The notes beneath the pieces were generated by a model. That model ran no database searches. It was not told the origin of the DNA and saw only the letters and a list, made by a program, of their open reading frames with translations. The translations under genes and the position numbers were made by a program. A stretch of 64,000 bases of DNA. Origin: Marinococcus luteus_A (GTDB lineage Bacteria; Bacillota; Bacilli; Bacillales; Marinococcaceae). The stretch lies in assembly GCF_034497705.1 (NCBI RefSeq), contig NZ_JAXRUV010000001.1, forward strand, positions 496,001-560,000, written 5' to 3'. Numbering within the stretch: position 1 is the first letter of the stretch; each line of letters starts with the position of its first letter. This document shows, piece by piece, positions 23,771-31,885 of this stretch.

Positions 23771-24736
23771 TTACGTTTCACAGCCGACGCCGTCCCCGTC
23801 ACGATCCAGGTGGCCGCCGTAGCCCGGGTCGTCTTCGCGGACCGGGTCAGCTCCTGCGTCGCGGGCAGCGTCACAGTTTTCATAATACACGTCTTCAGAG
23901 GATTCCCCGCTGTCGGAGGAGCCGGACTCGCCGGGGGAATCCTGTGATTCGTCGTCCTGCTCCTCGTAGCCGTCGTCAGTCACATAATCCTCGAGCGACC
24001 AGATACCGATGCCGGCCGACCGGGCTTCCTCCTCCGCGGCTTCAAATTCGTCGAGATATTCCGTGTTTGGCGGATAGACGGCTACCCGGGCGAGACCTTC
24101 CTCAATCAGCTGCTGGTTGAAGTTTTCGCCATCAACGAATACGTAGGCAAGCAGCCGGCCGTAGTAGTCCCGTTCTTCGACGCCGAGCTCAAGCCGCACG
24201 TCTTCACCTTCCAGCACGCTTGTCGTAAATTCTGTAGCTTCCGGGCCGAATGGCTGTACGTCCATCTGTGGATGCTTGGTCTCCGGCGTGTCGACGAGAA
24301 TGAGACGAATGCGCTCCTCGCCTCCTTCGTAGTCTACATCGATAGTATCTCCATCGACAATGTTGGTTACTGTCGCGTTCGTGTCTTCTGCATCAGAGTC
24401 GGACTGGGCGTCTGCCGATGCTTCCTCATCGGTGCTTTCGCTGTCTTCAGAGGAATTACCGTTAGATGCTTCTTCGGTGTTGCTGGCGTCCTCCGGCTGT
24501 TGTTCTTCTGTCGTTTCGTCATTTTCACTGCCGGAAGCGGCCTCGTCATCCGCACTCTCGTTATTTTCTTCTGTCTGCTCTTCGGTGTCTGCAGTACTTT
24601 CCTCTTCGGATGTTTGTTCATTCGTCTGTTCTTCCGCGGTGTCACTGCCGCTCTCCTCACCGGACTCTTCGCTGCATGCAGTTAGAAAGAGCGTCAGCGC
24701 CAGAGTGGAGGACAAAAGCCTGACTGGTTTTTTCAA
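23771..24736 (-). CDS. lipoprotein thermonuclease with Excalibur domain
   Basis: This 321-residue protein starts at TTG 24736 (GGGGTG upstream), giving the lipoprotein signal LSSTLALTLFLTAC. An acidic Ser/Glu/Asp linker (~25-118) leads to a staphylococcal-nuclease domain (~120-245). Probable catalytic residues are the Arg in ERIRLILVDTPE, the Glu of DTPE and the Arg in YYGRLLAYVF. The C-terminus (~285-321) is an Excalibur calcium-binding motif ending DRDGDGVGC. It should degrade extracellular nucleic acid at the cell surface. The longer upstream frame lacks a signal sequence that fits. Confidence 0.88.
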   Translation of the reverse strand: MKKPVRLLSSTLALTLFLTACSEESGEESGSDTAEEQTNEQTSEEESTADTEEQTEENNESADDEAASGSENDETTEEQQPEDASNTEEASNGNSSEDSESTDEEASADAQSDSDAEDTNATVTNIVDGDTIDVDYEGGEERIRLILVDTPETKHPQMDVQPFGPEATEFTTSVLEGEDVRLELGVEERDYYGRLLAYVFVDGENFNQQLIEEGLARVAVYPPNTEYLDEFEAAEEEARSAGIGIWSLEDYVTDDGYEEQDDESQDSPGESGSSDSGESSEDVYYENCDAARDAGADPVREDDPGYGGHLDRDGDGVGCET

Positions 24737-24970
24737 TAGAATCACCCCGCTGCATAATTGGTTAGCCCATAGATAGGTAATAGATGGACGTAATCTGCGT
24801 AAAAAGTCTCGGTTCTCATAGTTAATAATAGTGTACAAGAAAGCATGTGAAAAGAAAATAACTAATCCAGCAGTGCTTGTCGCTGAAAGTATGCAACAGC
24901 ATAGAACTGCCATAAAAAGTACACGTTTTACAAGGGGGAGGGGCAATTCCCCCTAAGGCTGGAAGTGAAC

Positions 24971-25002
24971 AAAAAAAACCCTGCGCCTCTGCAGCGCAGG
25001 GT
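24971..25002 (-). terminator. terminator of Usp gene
   Basis: On the minus strand ACCCTGCGC pairs with GCGCAGGGT and is followed by T8. Confidence 0.85.
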
Positions 25003-25015
25003 CTGTACCCCCAAA

Positions 25016-25909
25016 TTATTTCGGCAGGTAGTCGTTTCGCACAATCAGCACATCGCAGGCGGCTCGCCGTACGAGACTCTCTGAGACGCTCCCGAGAAAC
25101 AGGCGCTCAGCTCGTCCCATCCCGGAGGAGCCGGCAACAATCAGGTCCGCTTCGAATTTTTTGGCGGCCTCGGTTGGAATCACTACCTTCGGTGCTCCGT
25201 ATTCGACGGAAAAATCAATCGCCGAAATGTCTTCTGCGGCACTTAAATTCCGGTATTCCTCGAGCAGCTCTTTTCCGCGTTCCCTGTACATCTGAACAAT
25301 ATCCTCGGTATGGTATTCGGCCGAAGAAATAAACGGCGTATTCAGCACGTATATAACCTGCACGCGGCTTTTCTCCCGTTTGGCAATGTCGAGTCCGGCA
25401 TATAAAGCGCTTGTCGAGACCTCGGAGCCGTCGACAGCAATCAGAACAGAGCTGTACGGCTTTGGCGGCTCTTCGTTTTTGACAATCCAGACGTCGCACG
25501 AGGCGTGGCGGACGATGCTTGCGGCCACGCTTCCAAAAACCCTTTTTTCAAACGTACCGGCTCCCGAGCCCCCGGAAAGAATCAGGTCGGCTCCGAACTC
25601 ATGGGCTATTTCGCCGGGAATTAACGCTTTGGGAGGCCCTTCCTTCATAAATGTCAGGACGTTTTTCACGCCCTGATCCTCGGCGCTTTTTTTAGCACGG
25701 TCCAGAATGTCGCTGCCAATACGTTCCGACGCGCTTAACAGATCCGGGGACTCCTGGCGGAGCTCGCGGATATTGTGGTAATCGATAATATAGCAGAACG
25801 CGAGAGCGCTTCCATAGGTGAGGGCAGTTTCAATCCCTTTTTGAAGCGCGTATTCTGATTCCTCCGAACCGTCGAGAGCGACGAGGATTCGTTCATAGTG
25901 CAATGCCAT
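25016..25909 (-). CDS. tandem-domain universal stress protein
   Basis: This 297-residue protein has two Usp domains (about 1-145 and 153-297). Each starts with an (I/V)L(V/I)A-x-DGSE strand and ends with a nucleotide-binding type motif: GGSGAGTFEKRVFGSV then GSSGMGRAERLFLGSV, each followed by (V)RRAACDVLIV-like strands. These glycine motifs are typical of ATP-binding Usp proteins. It is divergently transcribed from the 26098 operon, which encodes another tandem Usp. The shared upstream region has a perfect Fnr-type box, so oxygen-dependent control is likely. Confidence 0.9.
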   Translation of the reverse strand: MALHYERILVALDGSEESEYALQKGIETALTYGSALAFCYIIDYHNIRELRQESPDLLSASERIGSDILDRAKKSAEDQGVKNVLTFMKEGPPKALIPGEIAHEFGADLILSGGSGAGTFEKRVFGSVAASIVRHASCDVWIVKNEEPPKPYSSVLIAVDGSEVSTSALYAGLDIAKREKSRVQVIYVLNTPFISSAEYHTEDIVQMYRERGKELLEEYRNLSAAEDISAIDFSVEYGAPKVVIPTEAAKKFEADLIVAGSSGMGRAERLFLGSVSESLVRRAACDVLIVRNDYLPK

Positions 25910-25974
25910 TGCAATCAGTCCCTTCTGGCTTTTAGTGGTATGTCTATAGTTTAGCTCATTTTTTTCTTCCTGCG

Positions 25975-25990
25975 TGTGAGGAACCTCACA
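25975..25990. promoter_or_regulatory. perfect Fnr/Crp-type box
   Basis: TGTGAGGAACCTCACA matches TGTGA-N6-TCACA and is a perfect seven-base inverted repeat. Its centre (25982.5) is 41.5 nt upstream of the +1 expected from the TATACT at 26012-26017. An Fnr-type regulator is encoded 2.7 kb away at 28676. Confidence 0.75.
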
Positions 25991-26011
25991 TCCGCCTGGG
26001 ACTTTCCTATT

Positions 26012-26017
26012 TATACT
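26012..26017 (+). promoter_or_regulatory. -10 box of predicted class II Fnr-dependent promoter
   Basis: TATACT lies at the right distance from the Fnr box and lacks a recognisable -35 hexamer, as expected for an activator-dependent promoter. Confidence 0.55.
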
Positions 26018-26097
26018 GAGTTCATAAACAGTTAAAAGTGAAAACTATTACAGCCTGAAGGGGCTTTGAAAATACAGCACAAAGGAGTTTCGGTATA

Positions 26098-26550
26098 ATG
26101 GATGGATTAAAGCAGATTGTCTGGAAGGAAATGCTGAAGGAATGCGGTGGGGCCATTCCGCAAACCCTGCCGGAATTAAACGGTTTAGCGGAGCGAAACC
26201 AGGAAATTGCCTGCCTCCTTCCGTTTTATGTGTACTATTTTCATACGTATGAATGGCAGGAATATTCGTTAATGACAGAGCATGCGCTTCCCGGAGCGCT
26301 GAACCACGCTGCCTTTATAGCGATCGACACGCCGTCGCTGCAGGCCTCGGCGCAGATGAAGCGGTACTTTTACGGGCTGTCGTTTATCAGCAGGCTTCCG
26401 GAGGAGGGGGAGACGGCGTTTACCCTGGAGGAATGGACGCTGCATGTATTCAGGAAATACTATTCCTTAACGACAAAAGCAGCCCTTCCTGTGGGGGACG
26501 CGACTGTAAAACAGAGGCGGGCCGGCATGTGGACCTTCCGGGTCATGTAG
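26098..26550 (+). CDS. protein of unknown function, first gene of Usp operon
   Basis: This 150-residue protein is not recognised. It is mostly helical, with aromatic residues in LLPFYVYYFHTYEWQEYSL and FRKYYSLTTKAALP. It has no signal peptide or long membrane segment. It starts 74 nt after the predicted Fnr-dependent transcription start. A 108-residue unknown and a tandem Usp follow in the same direction, suggesting a shared low-oxygen or stress role. Confidence 0.6.
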   Translation: MDGLKQIVWKEMLKECGGAIPQTLPELNGLAERNQEIACLLPFYVYYFHTYEWQEYSLMTEHALPGALNHAAFIAIDTPSLQASAQMKRYFYGLSFISRLPEEGETAFTLEEWTLHVFRKYYSLTTKAALPVGDATVKQRRAGMWTFRVM

Positions 26551-26609
26551 GCACTCGAACAGAAGAACGTTTGCGAAGCGTACAAGTAATAAAGGAGGAC
26601 TGCTTGAAT

Positions 26610-26936
26610 ATGCAGAAGCAATACTACGGATATGCGGGGGCAATCACGGCAGAAGTGAGAGAAGAGGAGTATATACGGTTTGTGTATATTTTTGACGAGC
26701 CGGATCGGCGGGAGGAAGTGCTCTATATCGGTACGAGGGAAAACGTTCGAAAGTGTGCCCGGGGGATGGAGTTTTTAAATATCGAACTGGAGCTTGCGGA
26801 CGCTGTCACGGTGGGAAGCCGGACGTTTAAAATTATCGGAATTGAACGGGTGCCTCCGTATGAAACGGTGGAGCGCACGTTCCAGGGTGGCATGGTGACG
26901 TATTATTTTTCGGAAGCGAATCTGCCGTTGTCCTGA
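26610..26936 (+). CDS. protein of unknown function in Usp operon
   Basis: This 108-residue protein begins MQKQYYGYAGAITAEVREEE and ends FQGGMVTYYFSEANLPLS. It has an alpha/beta pattern with no known motif. AAAGGAGG lies 5 nt before a TTG at 26604 and 11 nt before ATG 26610, so either could be the start. It sits between the 150-residue unknown and the Usp gene. Confidence 0.6.
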   Translation: MQKQYYGYAGAITAEVREEEYIRFVYIFDEPDRREEVLYIGTRENVRKCARGMEFLNIELELADAVTVGSRTFKIIGIERVPPYETVERTFQGGMVTYYFSEANLPLS

Positions 26937-26981
26937 AGGCTGAAAACATAACAGAAAATAAACATACAAAGGAGATGCGAT

Positions 26982-27866
26982 ATGTATAAAACAATTCTTG
27001 CTGCTGTGGATCCATCCGAGGAAGCGAAACGGGCCGCCCGGACGGCTATGCTGCTTGCCGGCAGGTTTGAGGCCACGCTTGTTTTCGCGCATGTGGTTAA
27101 TGAACGGGATTTCAGTGCGTTTCAGTATTACGTGCCATCAGCATGGGACGAGACGAAAAAAAAGAACGAGGCGTTGCTACAGCAGTTCACAGCCGAAGCC
27201 GAAAGCGCGGGAGTGACGAAGGTGGAGACGGTGCTTCGCTCCGGCGCCCCCAAGTCGACGGTGGCGAAAGAGCTTGTTCCAGAGTTTGGGGCTGAACTGA
27301 TCGTTACCGGAGCTTCAGGGATGGGCACGGTGGAAAAATTAGTGATGGGGAGCGTGTCGAGCGGTATTCTCCGCAGAGCCAGGGAGGATGTGCTTATCGT
27401 CCGGCGGGAAAGCGAAGGCGGACATAAAAAAATTCTGATAGCCGTGGACGGCTCCGAGGAGGCAGGGCTGGCATTTGAAAAGGGCGTCCAACTTGCACTG
27501 CAGACGGAGGCGGATCTGTTTATCGTGCACGTGTTTAACTCGCATATGCTGTATTCCACCTCTTTGAACGCCCATATTTTAAAAACGATGGAGGACGATG
27601 ACCGGAAAATGCTGGAGGGTTATAAAGCAGAAGCAGAGCGTCTCGGCGTCGCTAACGTAACAACGTCGCTGCTCTACGGGGCGGCCAAACTCATTATTCC
27701 ACAGGAATATGCCGTGCAACACGAAATTGACCTGATCGTGAGCGGCGCGTCCGGAAGGAACAGGACGGAGCGATTGCTGCTCGGAAGTGTGGCGGAGGGC
27801 ATTGCCCACCGGGCGATCTGTGATGTGCTGGTGGTTCGGCAGCCGCTCGAGCATAGAGAGCAGTAA
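26982..27866 (+). CDS. tandem-domain universal stress protein
   Basis: This 294-residue protein consists of two Usp domains (1-140 and 148-294). Glycine motifs GASGMGTVEKLVMGSVSSGI and GASGRNRTERLLLGSV mark the nucleotide sites, and DVLIVRR and DVLVVRQ the last strands. It is paralogous to the protein at 25016. AAAGGAG precedes the ATG. It is part of the operon with the predicted Fnr-dependent promoter. Confidence 0.9.
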   Translation: MYKTILAAVDPSEEAKRAARTAMLLAGRFEATLVFAHVVNERDFSAFQYYVPSAWDETKKKNEALLQQFTAEAESAGVTKVETVLRSGAPKSTVAKELVPEFGAELIVTGASGMGTVEKLVMGSVSSGILRRAREDVLIVRRESEGGHKKILIAVDGSEEAGLAFEKGVQLALQTEADLFIVHVFNSHMLYSTSLNAHILKTMEDDDRKMLEGYKAEAERLGVANVTTSLLYGAAKLIIPQEYAVQHEIDLIVSGASGRNRTERLLLGSVAEGIAHRAICDVLVVRQPLEHREQ

Positions 27867-27868
27867 GA

Positions 27869-28492
27869 TTATTTTCTAGAATGAATCAGCCCGGTTTGAT
27901 AGGCGTACTCCACGAGTTCCTTCCGGGTTTTCATTGCGAGCTTTTCCATCAGATTGGTACGGTGAGCCTCCACGGTTTTCACGCTGATCACGAGCGTCTC
28001 GGCAATTTCTTTATTGGCGTAGCCAAGCGTTATATAGTAAAGCACCTCCCATTCCCTCGGGGAGAGCCGCCTTGGGGTGCGGCCGGGAGGAGGGACACTT
28101 TGGGCCTGCATCAGGGCCTGGAAGGAAGCAGAGGCGTAGCGGTTATGCCGGGCGGCCGCCCGGATGGCCCCGTATAAATCGTCCAGGGAATCGGTATGCA
28201 AAAGGCACCCGGTGGAGGCGCGTTCGTACACCTGCTGCAGGAAAGCAGACGTCTCCTCCCCGGCGACTAGAAATACGGCCGGAAGCAGTGGGCGTTCGAA
28301 GATGGCCGCTTCCGGTGAAAGCGTGCCCGCATCAATGACATAGACGGGCTTCCGGCCTCGGGATGATAAAGTCTCTGAAGGTGACCATCCGGCTGTTTCC
28401 TTAATAACGGTACAGTCAGAAGCTTCTTCGAGCAGTATTTTTAACGCTTTCTGATAGATCGGACGTCTGCTTACTAAAACGATTGAAATCAT
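27869..28492 (-). CDS. NarL/LuxR-type regulator with degenerate receiver
   Basis: This 207-residue protein has a C-terminal LuxR/GerE helix-turn-helix (~142-205, LSPREWEVLYYITLGYANKEIAETL ... SVKTVEAHRTNL, quoted in parts). Its N-terminal ~120 residues have a receiver-like fold. The acidic pair that binds magnesium is replaced by SRRP after IVLV. An Asp in VYVIDAG may hold the phosphorylation position, but phosphorylation is doubtful. No histidine kinase gene is adjacent. It is convergent with the Usp operon and divergent from the Fnr-type gene. Confidence 0.8.
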   Translation of the reverse strand: MISIVLVSRRPIYQKALKILLEEASDCTVIKETAGWSPSETLSSRGRKPVYVIDAGTLSPEAAIFERPLLPAVFLVAGEETSAFLQQVYERASTGCLLHTDSLDDLYGAIRAAARHNRYASASFQALMQAQSVPPPGRTPRRLSPREWEVLYYITLGYANKEIAETLVISVKTVEAHRTNLMEKLAMKTRKELVEYAYQTGLIHSRK

Positions 28493-28629
28493 GCTGTCAC
28501 CCTCTTATGCACTGGTTAGACGTTCATGTATGGAAAACTTTCGAGAATACGTGCCTATAGCATTAACCATCAATTGTTAAAAAAACAGGAAAAAATAATT
28601 AAGGGTTTTCCCTTATATTTTTTAGAAAA

Positions 28630-28666
28630 CTCCTTTGATAGTATCATGGTAACACTATCAAAGGAG
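28630..28666 (+). promoter_or_regulatory. 13-bp inverted repeat covering the ribosome binding site of the Fnr gene
   Basis: CTCCTTTGATAGT (28630-28642) and ACTATCAAAGGAG (28654-28666) are perfectly complementary around an 11-nt loop. The right arm contains the AAAGGAG ribosome binding site. It can act as an RNA hairpin that hides the site, or as a DNA operator. Confidence 0.65.
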
Positions 28667-28675
28667 ATGGAAATA

Positions 28676-29416
28676 ATGAGCAGGCCCCTTCAAAATCTTT
28701 CTTTGCACGAAAAACCGAGCGGATCTTTTGCAAGTATGCTGTCTCCTGAAGAGTTTGAACGTTTTCAGGAGCGCACGCAGCTGGCGCACAAACGGGCCGG
28801 GACGTATCTGTATTTAGAAGGAGACCCTTCTGATTATTTCTATTTTCTCTATGAAGGAACCGTGAAAATTCAAAAAAGCACGAGCGACGGAAAAGAATTA
28901 ACAATTTCGCTGCTAGGAAGCGGAGACCTGGCCGGTGAATATGGCAATCTGAATGCGGTGCGCCATGATTTTTCGGCGCGGGTCTCAGTCGCCAGTACGG
29001 TAGGCGTAATTAAAAAAACAGACATTGATGCATTGATTAAAGCATCCGGCACCTTTTCCCTGAAAATGATGCAATGGATGGGCAGCAACTCGTTAAAGGA
29101 GCAGTCAAAATTCCGGGATCTGCTGCTGTACGGGAAAAATGGCGCCCTGGCCTCAACCCTGATCCGCCTCAGCACAACGCACGGATCGGATAGGGGGAGC
29201 GGCACTGTCCTGCAGCTGAAGCTTACCAACACCGAGCTTGGGGAATACATCGGCTTATCCCGGGAAGGCGTGAACCGCTGCCTGAACGAATGGAAAAAGG
29301 CCGGCGTTATTTCCTATGAGAACGGCCGTATTGTTATTCATAACATGCTCTATCTGCGCAGGCTGTGCAACTGCCCGCTTGATAACCTTTGCTCCAGTGA
29401 AATATGCCGTCTGTAG
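28676..29416 (+). CDS. Fnr-type oxygen-responsive transcription regulator
   Basis: This 246-residue Crp/Fnr family protein has an N-terminal cyclic-nucleotide-like domain (~40-140), a long dimer helix and a winged helix-turn-helix with YIGLSREGVNRCLNEWKKAG (~186-210). The C-terminus has four cysteines, C231, C233, C239 and C244. B. subtilis Fnr also binds its 4Fe-4S cluster through C-terminal cysteines, though with different spacing. It probably activates the promoter at 25975-26017. ATG 28676 is chosen from homologue length and distance to AAAGGAG. Confidence 0.85.
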   Translation: MSRPLQNLSLHEKPSGSFASMLSPEEFERFQERTQLAHKRAGTYLYLEGDPSDYFYFLYEGTVKIQKSTSDGKELTISLLGSGDLAGEYGNLNAVRHDFSARVSVASTVGVIKKTDIDALIKASGTFSLKMMQWMGSNSLKEQSKFRDLLLYGKNGALASTLIRLSTTHGSDRGSGTVLQLKLTNTELGEYIGLSREGVNRCLNEWKKAGVISYENGRIVIHNMLYLRRLCNCPLDNLCSSEICRL

Positions 29417-29445
29417 TAACGCCTAATGTAATAAAACCAGGATCC

Positions 29446-29475
29446 CCCGGTGCCTCTTCCAGGCACCGGGTTTTT
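29446..29475 (+). terminator. terminator of Fnr-type gene
   Basis: CCCGGTGCCT pairs with AGGCACCGGG followed by TTTTT. Confidence 0.88.
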
Positions 29476-29488
29476 GGTGTTTTTTGGA

Positions 29489-29923
29489 TTAAAGTCGTAC
29501 GACCATGACGCTGCAGTCGGCGTTTTTTGTAATGTGCTCGGATACGCTGCCAAGAAAAATCTTCTCGACGGCATTTAAGCCAGTCGCACCTGTGACAATT
29601 AAATCGACGTTGTATTTTGGTACAAGATCGCGTGGGATAGCTGTTTTTGGTGATCCATATTCGATATCAGCCACTACATCCGTGATACCGAATTCCTCCG
29701 CCTGCTTTTTATATTTATTAAGCAGCTGGCGCGCTTCATCCTCCACATTGCCGATGACGGTGGAGTCGTAATTGCTCATCGGCCGGTAGGCGTTGCGGTT
29801 GATCACCTGAGTGATCACAAGCTGCGATCCCTGGGCTTTAGCAATTGGAAGAGCAGTTTCAAACGCGTAATCTGCTTCCTCTGAACCGTCCACAGCAACT
29901 AAAATAACGTCCATTGTATGCAT
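29489..29923 (-). CDS. single-domain universal stress protein
   Basis: This 144-residue Usp has the VDGSEEADYAFE first loop and the nucleotide-binding motif GATGLNAVEKIFLGSVSEHI near residues 112-131, with a final strand DCSVMVVRL. It is the third Usp protein in 5 kb. The GGAGGC site before its ATG is visible on the minus strand. Its upstream region lacks a good Fnr box. Confidence 0.88.
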   Translation of the reverse strand: MHTMDVILVAVDGSEEADYAFETALPIAKAQGSQLVITQVINRNAYRPMSNYDSTVIGNVEDEARQLLNKYKKQAEEFGITDVVADIEYGSPKTAIPRDLVPKYNVDLIVTGATGLNAVEKIFLGSVSEHITKNADCSVMVVRL

Positions 29924-30019
29924 AATATGCCTCCTAAAGAAATTATTGTGTTTCCACTGCGTACTTCTAGTTCGTAAGCATATTTTCCTGTTAACGAACG
30001 CAAAAATTGTCCTCTGACC

Positions 30020-30045
30020 GATTAAAAGAGGGAAATGCCGGGAAT
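30020..30045 (+). promoter_or_regulatory. possible sigma-B promoter
   Basis: GATTAA, 14 nt, then GGGAAT compares with the general-stress consensus GTTTAA-N12-14-GGGTAT (one mismatch in each box). It precedes the SpoIIAA-like gene. Confidence 0.35.
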
Positions 30046-30080
30046 TAAAACAAATAAAAGCTCGCAGGAGGTGCTTTAAC

Positions 30081-30434
30081 GTGCTGACCGTTACCTCGAT
30101 GGAAACAGACCATATGATCGAGATCGAAATCAGCGGAAAGCTGACAGAAGAAGATTACGAAACGTTTCAGAAATCGTTTGATGCCGTGAAGCAGAACGAC
30201 ACCCCGATCAATCTGCTTGTGATGGTGACCGACTGGAAAGGAATGACGCCCCAGGCAGTCATAGAGGACCTGAAATGGCTGAAAAGCATAAAGGAATTTC
30301 AGAAAATAGCGCTAGTCAGTGATGAAAAAGGCATAAAAGCAGCGGAAGCCTTCGGCAAGCTTCTTCCTGGAGTGGAAACCAAGCACTTCGGACAGACAGA
30401 AAAGGGGCAGGCTCGGGAATGGCTGATGAAATAA
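30081..30434 (+). CDS. SpoIIAA-like (STAS-fold) protein
   Basis: This 117-residue protein matches the SpoIIAA-like family (PF11964 type): MIEIEISGKLTEEDYETF at the start, a central INLLVMVTDWKGMTP and IALVSDEKGIKAAEAFGKL. These proteins have a STAS-like fold. Their ligands are unknown, and they lack the phosphorylated Ser of true anti-sigma antagonists. It starts at GTG after AGGAGGTG. The stress setting fits. Confidence 0.75.
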   Translation: MLTVTSMETDHMIEIEISGKLTEEDYETFQKSFDAVKQNDTPINLLVMVTDWKGMTPQAVIEDLKWLKSIKEFQKIALVSDEKGIKAAEAFGKLLPGVETKHFGQTEKGQAREWLMK

Positions 30435-30467
30435 AAATTGCGAACCCAAAAGAAAGGAGCTGGCAAC

Positions 30468-30668
30468 ATGAGTGAAGCAACCGTGAAACTAGCTGTCCAG
30501 GGGGAAAACGACATCAGAAAAGAACAGACAACAAGCTTCATCCCCCGCATTGGTGAAACCATTGCTCTGGAACCGGACGAAAAATTCAGAGTGGTTGATA
30601 TAGAGTATACAATGTTTGGGGAAAACGCTGCGACTACAGAAGTGGTGGCGCTAGTGGAAAGACTGTAA
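30468..30668 (+). CDS. small beta-rich protein of unknown function
   Basis: This 66-residue protein starts at ATG 30468 after AAAGGAG. The pattern RIGETIALEPDEKFRVVDIE with a hydrophobic final strand VVALVERL suggests a small beta barrel. It lies 33 nt after the SpoIIAA-like gene and is probably co-transcribed with it. Confidence 0.55.
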   Translation: MSEATVKLAVQGENDIRKEQTTSFIPRIGETIALEPDEKFRVVDIEYTMFGENAATTEVVALVERL

Positions 30669-30845
30669 AAGATCGCGGTGTCTCTTTGAAGAGGCGCTTG
30701 TTGATTAATATATAATATAATTATGTTAACTGATAACTGTTTAACAAAATATCTTTCAGGCGGCGCAGAAAAAGGATTACCCTGGCAGTAAAAGCGGGTA
30801 AAAGTGACTAATGGCTATGCTACGTACTTCAAAGGAGGGAGCACC

Positions 30846-31073
30846 GTGAATAAAAAGCAGAAAAAACAGCTGGATAATTTGATTATCGAATATTTGGAGG
30901 ACAGAGGAAAATCCCACGAAATGAAGGTGGCAGACGAGCTGTCGGAGCGATTTGAAGGAAAGCTTCATGCTGCTACAGTACTTGTGAGAATCGACAGAAT
31001 GAAAAAAAGCAACGAACTGCGTCATGAGGCCAAGGCTGTCCATGACACGATCGTCTGGGCAAAAAAACTGTAG
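30846..31073 (+). CDS. small basic helical protein of unknown function
   Basis: This 75-residue protein starts at GTG 30846 after GGAGGGAG. It is Lys/Arg-rich with helices DNLIIEYLEDRG and VADELSERFEGKL then RIDRMKKSNEL, a pattern compatible with a small winged-helix DNA-binding fold. No family can be named. Confidence 0.5.
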   Translation: MNKKQKKQLDNLIIEYLEDRGKSHEMKVADELSERFEGKLHAATVLVRIDRMKKSNELRHEAKAVHDTIVWAKKL

Positions 31074-31194
31074 TTTCATTCACAAAAACGAGGATCCCGG
31101 TTTTTAACCCGACCACAACAGGGAAAGACGGGAATAGAAAGAATGGCAGACGAAAGCTTTGCTGCCTCACAGCATATGGAGGAGGACAATAGGA

Positions 31195-31473
31195 ATGGAA
31201 AAACTGGAATTTCAATTTATAACGTGTGATAAACGGGGCGAAATCCCGATAGAAAGCGGTATATTGACGATCGAAGACGACAATACATGGCAGGCGGAAT
31301 TGATTAATTTCACCGGAGGCATGGATTTGTTTTCGGATCAGGGCAATGAATTCCGCATTAAGGATAACAGCCTGGTGGAGTATGAAGGTAAAGGCAGGGC
31401 ATCAAAAACAGGCGATGAAGAAGCAGAAGGAAATATTGTTATCAAAGGCCAGGGGAAAATTAGCAAGTACTAA
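31195..31473 (+). CDS. small beta-rich protein of unknown function
   Basis: This 92-residue protein starts at ATG 31195 after GGAGGAC. It has an acidic beta pattern (SGILTIEDDNTWQAELINF, then YEGKGRAS and IVIKGQGKIS). The order of Trp, aromatic-Gly and closing Gly motifs resembles the products of 34141-34443 and 34903-35196, so the three may be distant paralogues. Confidence 0.5.
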   Translation: MEKLEFQFITCDKRGEIPIESGILTIEDDNTWQAELINFTGGMDLFSDQGNEFRIKDNSLVEYEGKGRASKTGDEEAEGNIVIKGQGKISKY

Positions 31474-31477
31474 TAAA

Positions 31478-31500
31478 GCATCCCGCCCGGGGTGCTTTTT
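31478..31500 (+). terminator. intrinsic terminator
   Basis: AGCATCCC pairs with GGGGTGCT, then T5. Confidence 0.75.
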
Positions 31501-31534
31501 CCATGAATATGCCGGCCGCAGAGGAGGAATTTTT

Positions 31535-31852
31535 ATGGACACGTATTATAACCATCCTGAATACCGCCCGTTTTTCCCGAACGCCCTAAACGCCTCGCAT
31601 TCCATAGAAATAATGGATTTTGACGGGCTCGCCCTGCTTATTCAGATGACCGACGGGGCAGTAGAGTCACCGCACCGCCCGGACAAAGCGGACCTGCTGC
31701 ACTGGCTGTGGGATACCGGAATCGATTATTTGGAGAAAAATGATCCCGGCGACCGCCAGCGGATGGTAATTACAGAAAAAGATCTGGATAACGGCAAATT
31801 GATTACTCCTTATGAAGATCTTCTAAAAGAATTCGAAGCTTACGGATACTGA
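31535..31852 (+). CDS. small acidic protein, family A member 1
   Basis: This 105-residue protein starts at ATG 31535 after AGAGGAGG. Shared blocks are LALLIQMTD, LLHWLWDTGIDYLEK, RMVITEKDL and LLKEFEA. They recur in the proteins at 35218 and 36467 (LWSIGLDYLKQ ... LVITVQDV; LWHRGLEFIEQ ... VIVITDRDI). The three are paralogues of unknown function, probably small alpha/beta proteins. Confidence 0.6.
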   Translation: MDTYYNHPEYRPFFPNALNASHSIEIMDFDGLALLIQMTDGAVESPHRPDKADLLHWLWDTGIDYLEKNDPGDRQRMVITEKDLDNGKLITPYEDLLKEFEAYGY

Positions 31853-31885
31853 CCAGCAGCTTTAAAAATTCCCCAGGAGGTAAAT

